Origin: Prostheceraeus crozeri
Taxonomy: Eukaryota > Platyhelminthes > Polycladida > Euryleptidae
DNA length: 64,000 bases
Assembly (NCBI GenBank): GCA_907163375.1
Contig: CAJQUW010010344.1
Span: forward strand, 165,086 to 229,085
Direction of reading: 5' to 3'
Part shown: positions 58,216 through 64,000 of the stretch, piece by piece
Numbering within the stretch: position 1 is the stretch's first letter
Layout: the number at the start of each line of letters is the position of its first letter
Made by a program: the position numbers and the translations under genes
Notes under the pieces: generated by a model
Seen by the model: only the letters and a program-made list of their open reading frames with translations
The model's database searches: none
What the model was told of the DNA's origin: nothing

Positions 58216-58314
58216 CATGAGTTCTACCTGTCTCTATCAATGAGATCAATTGATGAATGGAATGAAATGGGAGGACACTCACGCGCCACACGCAACATAA
58301 CACACTTCTCTCTT

Positions 58315-58700
58315 CCGTAGTCTAACAAGCTCTTTACACATGGATCGCAGTCGATTGCTATCCCTGTATCAGAAGTGTAAGCTATCTTAATTTTATCTAA
58401 CACTATTTCATCTACCATTATCATCCATATGAAATGTTATAAGAATTGCAAGTTAGACTAAGCGTGCTACTATTTCCAAATGAAAAAGTATACATGGTTA
58501 AATCATCCACTTAAGCCCATCCGTAGTCTAACAAGCTCTTTACACATGGATCGCAGTGGATTGCTATCCCTGTATCAGAAGTGTAAGCTATCTAAATTTT
58601 ATTTAACACTATTTCATCTACCATCATCACCCATATGAAGTGTCATAAGAATTTACAAGTTAGACTAAGCGTTCTACTATTTGTAAATGAAAGATATCGT
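58315..58700 (+). repeat. 207-bp tandem duplication at the minisatellite edge
   Basis: CCGTAGTCTAACAAGCTCTT starts at 58315 and again at 58522, and both copies continue through CACATGGATCGCAGT to AAGTTAGACTAAGCG. The end of this unit, with GTTCTACTATTTGTAAATG, recurs at about 61085-61130 and, degraded, at 63145-63190. Confidence 0.85.
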
Positions 58701-61700
58701 TTCAACAGTTTACAGATTGAAAATAAAGTTTCAATAGTGTGTGCGTTAGAAATAAAGCTTTATCTGTTTGTATGTTAGAAACAAAATAAAGTTTACAAGA
58801 TAAAAAGTAAAGTTTCACCACTTTACAAGTTAAGAATAAAGTTCTATCTGTTTATATGTTAGAAATAAAATAAAGTTTCAATAGTTTGCAAGTTAAAAAT
58901 AAAGTTTCAATAGTTTACAAGTTTTAAAATAAAGTTTAAATAGTGTGCAAGATAAAAAAATAAAGTTTGAACAGTTTACAAGCTGAAAATAAAGTTTTAA
59001 TAGTGTACACGTTGGAAATAAAGTTTTAATAGTTTATGTGCTTCAAAATAGAGTTATAACAGTTTATATGTTAGAAATAAAATGAAGTTTCATCAGTTTA
59101 CAAGTTAAGAATAAAGTTCTATCTGTTTGTATGATAGAAATAAAACAAAGTTTCAACCGTTTACAAGTTAAGAATAAAGTTTCAATAGTGTGTATGATAA
59201 GAATATACTTCTATCTGTTTATATGTTAGAAATAAAATGAAGTTTAATCAGTTTACAAGTTAAGAATACATTTTATCTGCTTGTATGTTAGAATTAAAGC
59301 AAAGTTTCAACCGTTAACAAGTTAAAAATAAAGTTTCAACAGTTTACAAGTTAAAATTAAAGCTTCAACAATTACAAGTTAAAAATAAAACTTCAAAAGT
59401 TTACCAGTTAGAAATAAAGTTTCATCAGTTTACAAGTCAAAATAAAGTTTCAACAGATTATAAGTTAAAAGAAAAGTTCCAGTAGTATGTGCATTAGAAA
59501 TAACGTTTCAGCTGTTTGTATGTTAGAAATAAGATAAAGTTTCAATTGTGTGTACGTTAGAAATAAAGTTCTATCTGTTTCTATGATAGAAATAAAACAA
59601 ATTTTCAACCGTTAACAAGTTAAAACTAATGTTTCAATAGTGTGTGTATGTTAAGAATAAAGTTTTATCTGTTTGTATGTTAGAAATAGAATGAAGTTTC
59701 ACCAGTTTACAAGTTACGAATAAAGTTCTATCTCTTTAAGTTTATAAGTTAAGAATAAAGTTCTATCTGTTTATATGTTAGGAATAGAATGAAGTTTCAC
59801 TAGTTTACAAGTTAAGAATAAAGTTCTATCTGTTTATATGTTAGAAATAAAATAAAGTTTCAATAGTTTGCAAGTTAAAAATAAAGTTTCAATAGTTTAC
59901 AAGTTTTAAAATAAAGTTTAAATAGTGTGCAAGATAAAAAATAAAGTTTGAACAGTTTACAAGCTGAAAATAAAGTTTTAATAGTGTACACGTTGGAAAT
60001 AAAGTTTTAATAGTTTATGTGCTTCAAAATAGAGTTATAACAGTTTATATGTTAGAAATAAAATGAAGTTTCATCAGTTTACAAGTTAAGAATAAAGTTC
60101 TATCTGTTTGTATGATAGAAATAAAACAAAGTTTCAACCGTTTACAAGTTAAAAATAAAGTTTCAACAGTTTACAAGTTAAAATTAAAGCTTCAACAATT
60201 ACAAGTTAAAAATAAAAATTCAAAAGTTTACCAGTTAGAAATAAAGTTTCATCAGTTTACAAGTCAAAATAAAGTTTCAACAGATTATAAGTTAAAAGAA
60301 AAGTTCCAATAGTATGTGCATTAGAAATAACGTTTCAGCTGTTTGTATGTTAGAAATAAGATAAAGTTTCAATTGTGTGTACGTTAGAAATAAAGTTCTA
60401 TCTGTTTCTATGATAGAAATAAAACAAATTTTCAACCGTTAACAAGTTAAAAATAAAGTTTTAAGAGTTTACAAGTTAAAATTAAAGCTTCAACAATTAC
60501 AAGTTAAAAATAAAAATTCAAAAGTTTACCAGTTAGAAATAAAGTTTCACCAGTTTACAAGTTAAGAATAAAGTTCTATCTGTTTATATGTTAGAAATAA
60601 AATAAAGTTTCAATAGTTTGCAAGTTAAAAATAAAGTTTCAATAGTTTACAAGTTTTAAAATAAAGTTTAAATAGTGTGCAAGATAAAAAATAAAGTTTG
60701 AAAAGTTTACAAGCTGAAAATAAAGTTTTAATAGTGTACACGTTGGAATTAAGGATTTGTGTGTTCCTATTTTGTCTGTTCGTTGTAGTAGCTACGTTCA
60801 TAACCAATGCTTCTTTCCTCCTTACCTCAACACTGTCAAAGTCCTATATGGTTATCATTGCTCGCTATATGACAGTTACCAGCTGTATCTATTTTATCTG
60901 TTTCAAACCATTGATTTGTAATGCATGCTTGTTACAGTTATTCAATAAATGTTATTATGCGAAGAGTTGTTGTTGTTATCATGCGACGGATGGGTTAGAT
61001 GAAGGGTGATCATATCTTTTTCAAAGGACTGTGGAACATTGATTTCCATGATGAGGATTATAACAGTTAGATTTGATGACGAATAAGATTTACTAGTTTG
61101 CAAGTTAGACTAAGCGTTCTATTATTTGTAAATGAAAGATATAGTTTCAATAGTTTACACGTTAAAAATAAAGTTTCAATAGTGTGTATGTTAAGAATAA
61201 AGTTCTATCTGTTTTTATGTTAGAAATAAAATGAAGTTTCATCAGTTTACAAGTTAAGAATAAAGTTTTATCTGTTTGTATGTTAGAAATAAAACAAAGT
61301 TTCAACCGTTAACAAGTTAAAAATAAAGTTTCAATAGTTTACAAGTTAAAACTAATGAGCGCCCTTTCAATAGTGTGTATGTTAAGAATAAAGTTCTATC
61401 TGTTTCTATGTTAGAAATAAAATGAAGCTTCACCAGTTTACAAGTTAAGAATAAAGTTTTATCAGCTTGTATGTTAGAAATAAAATAAAGTTTCAAGAGT
61501 TTACAAGTTTCAATAGTGTGTACGTTAGAAATAAAGTTTTAGCTGTTTGTATGTTTAAAATAAAATAAAGTTTCAACCGTTTACAAGTTAAAAATGAAGT
61601 TTCAATAGTGTATATGTTAAGAATAAAGTTCTATCTGTTTATATGTTAGAAATAAAAATGAAGGTTCACCAGTTTACAAGTTAAGAATAAAGTTTTATCT

Positions 61701-63660
61701 GCTTGTATGTCAGAAATCAAATAAAGTTTCACCAGTTTACAAGTTAAAAAATAAAGTTTCAATAGTGTGTACGTTAGAAATAAAGTTTTAGCTGTTTGTA
61801 TGTTAAAAATAAAATAAAGTTTCAAAAACCGTTTACAAGTTAAAAATGAAGTTTCAATAGTGTATATGTTAAGAATAAAGTTCTATCTGTTTATATGTTA
61901 GAAATAAAAATGAAGGTTCACCAGTTTACAAGTTAAGAATAAAGTTTTATCTGCTTGTATGTCAGAAATCAAATAAAGTTTCACCAGTTTACAAGTTAAA
62001 AAATAAAGTTTCAATAGTGTGTACGTTAGAAATAAAGTTTCAATAGTGTATATGTTAAGAATAAAGCTTTATCTGTTTGTATGTTAGACATAAAACAAAG
62101 TTTCAACCGTTAACAAGTTAAAAATAAAGTTTCAGATTAAAATAAAGTTTTAATAGTGTGTATGATGGAAATAAAGTTTAAGCGCTTTGTGCGTTAAAAA
62201 TAAAGTTTCAACATTGTGTACTTTAAGAATAAAGTTCTATATGTTTATATGTTAGAAATAAAAATGAAGGTTCACCAGTTTACAAGTTAATAATAAAGTT
62301 TTATCTGCTTGTATGTCAGAAATTAAATAAAGTTTCACCAGTTTAAAAGTTAAGAATAAAGTTTCAATAGTGTGTATGTTAAGAATAAAGTTCTATCTGT
62401 TTATATGTTAGAAATAAAAATGAAGGTTAATCAGTTTACAAGTTAAGAATAAAGTTTTATCTGTTTGTATGTTAGAAATGAAATAAAGTTTCACCAGTTT
62501 AAAAGTTAAGAATAAAGTTTCAATAGTTAACACGTTAAAAATAAAAGTTTCAACAATTACCAAGTTAAAAAATAAAACTCAAAAAGTTTTCAGTTAGAAA
62601 TAAGTTAGCATCAGTTTACATCGTATAGATATTAAAGTTTCAAAGATTATAAGTTAAGATAGTGCCAATTGTATGTTCATTAAGAATAAAGTTCTTCATC
62701 TGTTTGTAATGTTCAGAAATAAAATAAAGTTTCATCAGTTGTGTACGTTGTAGAGATAAAGTTATTATCTGTTTGAATTGTTAGACATTAAAACAAAGTT
62801 TCAACCGTAACAAGTTTAAAAATAAAGTTTCAATAGTTTACAAGTTAAAACTAATGTTTCAATAGTGTGCGTAGTTAAGAATAATCAGTTTTATCTGTTT
62901 TCTATGTTAGAAATAAAATGAAGCTTCACCAGTTTACAAGTTAAGAATAAAAGTTTTATCAGCGTGTAATGTTAGAAATAAAATGAAGTTTCACAATCAC
63001 CAGTTTTACAAATTAAAAATAAAGTTTCAATAGTTGAACGTTAGAAAAAAAGTTTCAAACCGATGACGAAGTTAAAAATAAAGTTTTAACCTGTCTACGT
63101 TTAGAAATAAAGTTTTATCTGTTTGAAAGTACGATCGTCAGGATTTACTAGTTTGCAATAGACTCAGCATTTCTACTAGTTGTAAATGATCAATATCGTT
63201 TTCAGCCGTTTAACAAGTTAAAAAATAAAGTTTTCAACGTGTGTACGTAGAAATAAAGTTTTAGCTGTTTAATGTTAGAAACAAATAAATTTTCAACATT
63301 TTTACAAGTTGAAAATAAAGTTTCAACAGTGTATCCCGTAGAAATAAAATGAAAATAAGACCTTCATCGTATGCGTAATTCAAAGCAGTTTTGTAAATCA
63401 AAATGTGTGTAGTCCTGACATGATACAATCGGCCGTTAGAAAAAGTTTCAAAGCCGTTCCATATTTTAAAAATAAGGTTTAAGCTTGTTTATATGTTAGA
63501 AACAAAATAAAGTTTCAAACATTTACAGAATAAACTAAAGTTTCAACAGTGTGTACGTTACAAATAAAGTTTAGGCTGTTATATGTTTAGAACAAATACA
63601 GATCAACATTTTGGTTTACAAGTTGAAAAATAAAGTTTCACATGTGTACGTTAGAAATAA
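58700..63660 (+). repeat. 30-bp minisatellite array
   Basis: The unit is about 30 bp, for example AAAGTTTCAACAGTTTACAA followed by GTTAAAAATA. Variants have TCTATCTGTTTATATG or AATAGTGTGTACG cores. Blocks of many units are themselves duplicated: about 58865-59165 recurs at 59845-60145 and in part at 60600-60745. A non-repeat segment (about 60747-61080) interrupts it. From about 62560 single-base indels become frequent. Confidence 0.95.
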
Positions 63661-64000
63661 AGAAAGTAAGACCTTCATCGTATAGTATTCAAAGCATGGT
63701 TTGTAAATCAAATGTGTGTAGTCCAGACATGATAGAATTAAGCATGACAAATAACGCGTTGTCAAGTTCATTTAATGCTATCATGTCAGGACTACACACA
63801 TTGATTTATCAAAACATCTTTGAATACTCATACGATGAAGGTCCTTACTTTCATTCTTAATGTTTTTTTTCCCCCCTAACGTATACACTGTTGAAACTTT
63901 ATTTTTCAACTTGTAAACTGTTGAAACTTTATTTTGTTTCTAACATATAAACAGCTAAAACTTTATTTCTAACGTACACAGCGTTGAAACTTTATTTTAC
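63330..64000. repeat. Inverted-repeat axis within the minisatellite
   Basis: A segment with GACCTTCATCGTAT, CAAATGTGTGTAGTCC and GACATGATA occurs at about 63358-63430 and 63670-63735, then in reverse complement at 63778-63845. After this the 30-bp units run on in reverse complement (TTGAAACTTTATTTTTCAAC) to the window end. The symmetry centre is near 63755. This is either a foldback element with minisatellite arms or a read or assembly inversion. Confidence 0.85.

Larger units (their letters stand above)
55973..58300 (+). ncRNA. Hairpin-rich structured locus, presumed RNA
   Basis: Apart from the 88-codon ORF no long frame exists, yet stems are very frequent. Examples are CTACTTAT/ATAAGTAG (56250-56273), GTTTCT/AGAAAC near 56049, GGGAAG/CTTCCC near 56899, and TTCG-loop hairpins at 56456, 56934, 57136 and 57914. 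Three diverged modules and seven CTAT-loop hairpins (separate entries) are embedded. The upstream TATA promoter suggests transcription to the right. I do not recognise a known RNA family. Confidence 0.45.

Noticed and set aside
55905-58300. Promoter plus repeats read as the end of an LTR-type element
   Set aside because: No paired long terminal repeats, primer-binding site or coding parts of such an element are visible.
55973-58300. rDNA spacer with rRNA genes
   Set aside because: The array and promoter recall such spacers, but no conserved 18S, 5.8S or 28S segment was recognised.
58700-63660. Regular 30-bp repeats that could suggest a CRISPR array
   Set aside because: Units are directly adjacent variants of one another with no unique spacers, and the window is clearly animal DNA.

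Overview
The window is animal nuclear DNA, AT-rich and intron-bearing. Its one clear host gene is ATAD3, the mitochondrial inner-membrane AAA+ ATPase. The frequent TAGGCCTA-like words and the mix of transposons suggest a marine invertebrate deuterostome, perhaps an echinoderm, but that is a weak inference.

Layout. 1-12.5 kb is intergenic and holds a LINE remnant, a small foldback MITE and a complete non-autonomous hAT element. 12.66-14.39 kb is one diverged palindrome ending about 120 bp before the ATAD3 start codon. ATAD3 occupies 14.5-41.65 kb on the plus strand. Seven exons join in frame, from the start codon through the transmembrane segment to just past the Walker A motif. The rest of the AAA module is not in the window. 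The introns carry LINE, mariner and hAT remnants, tRNA-derived SINEs, a 2.5 kb element with 4-bp target duplications and internal GTGACGGAATCAC repeats, a truncated Penelope-like retroelement with RT and GIY-YIG domains, three hammerhead-like cores, and a tRNA-like gene.

42.95-46.09 kb is a piggyBac element with TTAA duplications, terminal and subterminal inverted repeats and a decayed transposase. After it comes a large repeat domain. An array of about 13 units of roughly 490 bp (46.24-55.87 kb) is interrupted by a 2.7 kb tract made almost only of A and C. A CRE/E-box/TATA promoter-like segment and a very hairpin-rich 2.4 kb region (55.9-58.3 kb) follow. This region has three diverged copies of a roughly 230-nt module, seven stem-loops sharing a CTAT loop, and an 88-codon intronless ORF that has its own TATA box and a histone-type 3' stem-loop with a purine-rich downstream element. 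The last 5.7 kb is a 30-bp minisatellite that turns into its own inverted repeat at about 63.75 kb.

The most interesting part is the 55.9-58.3 kb structured locus. The A/C tract and the indel-rich end of the minisatellite need to be excluded as assembly or base-calling artefacts before any biology is built on them.
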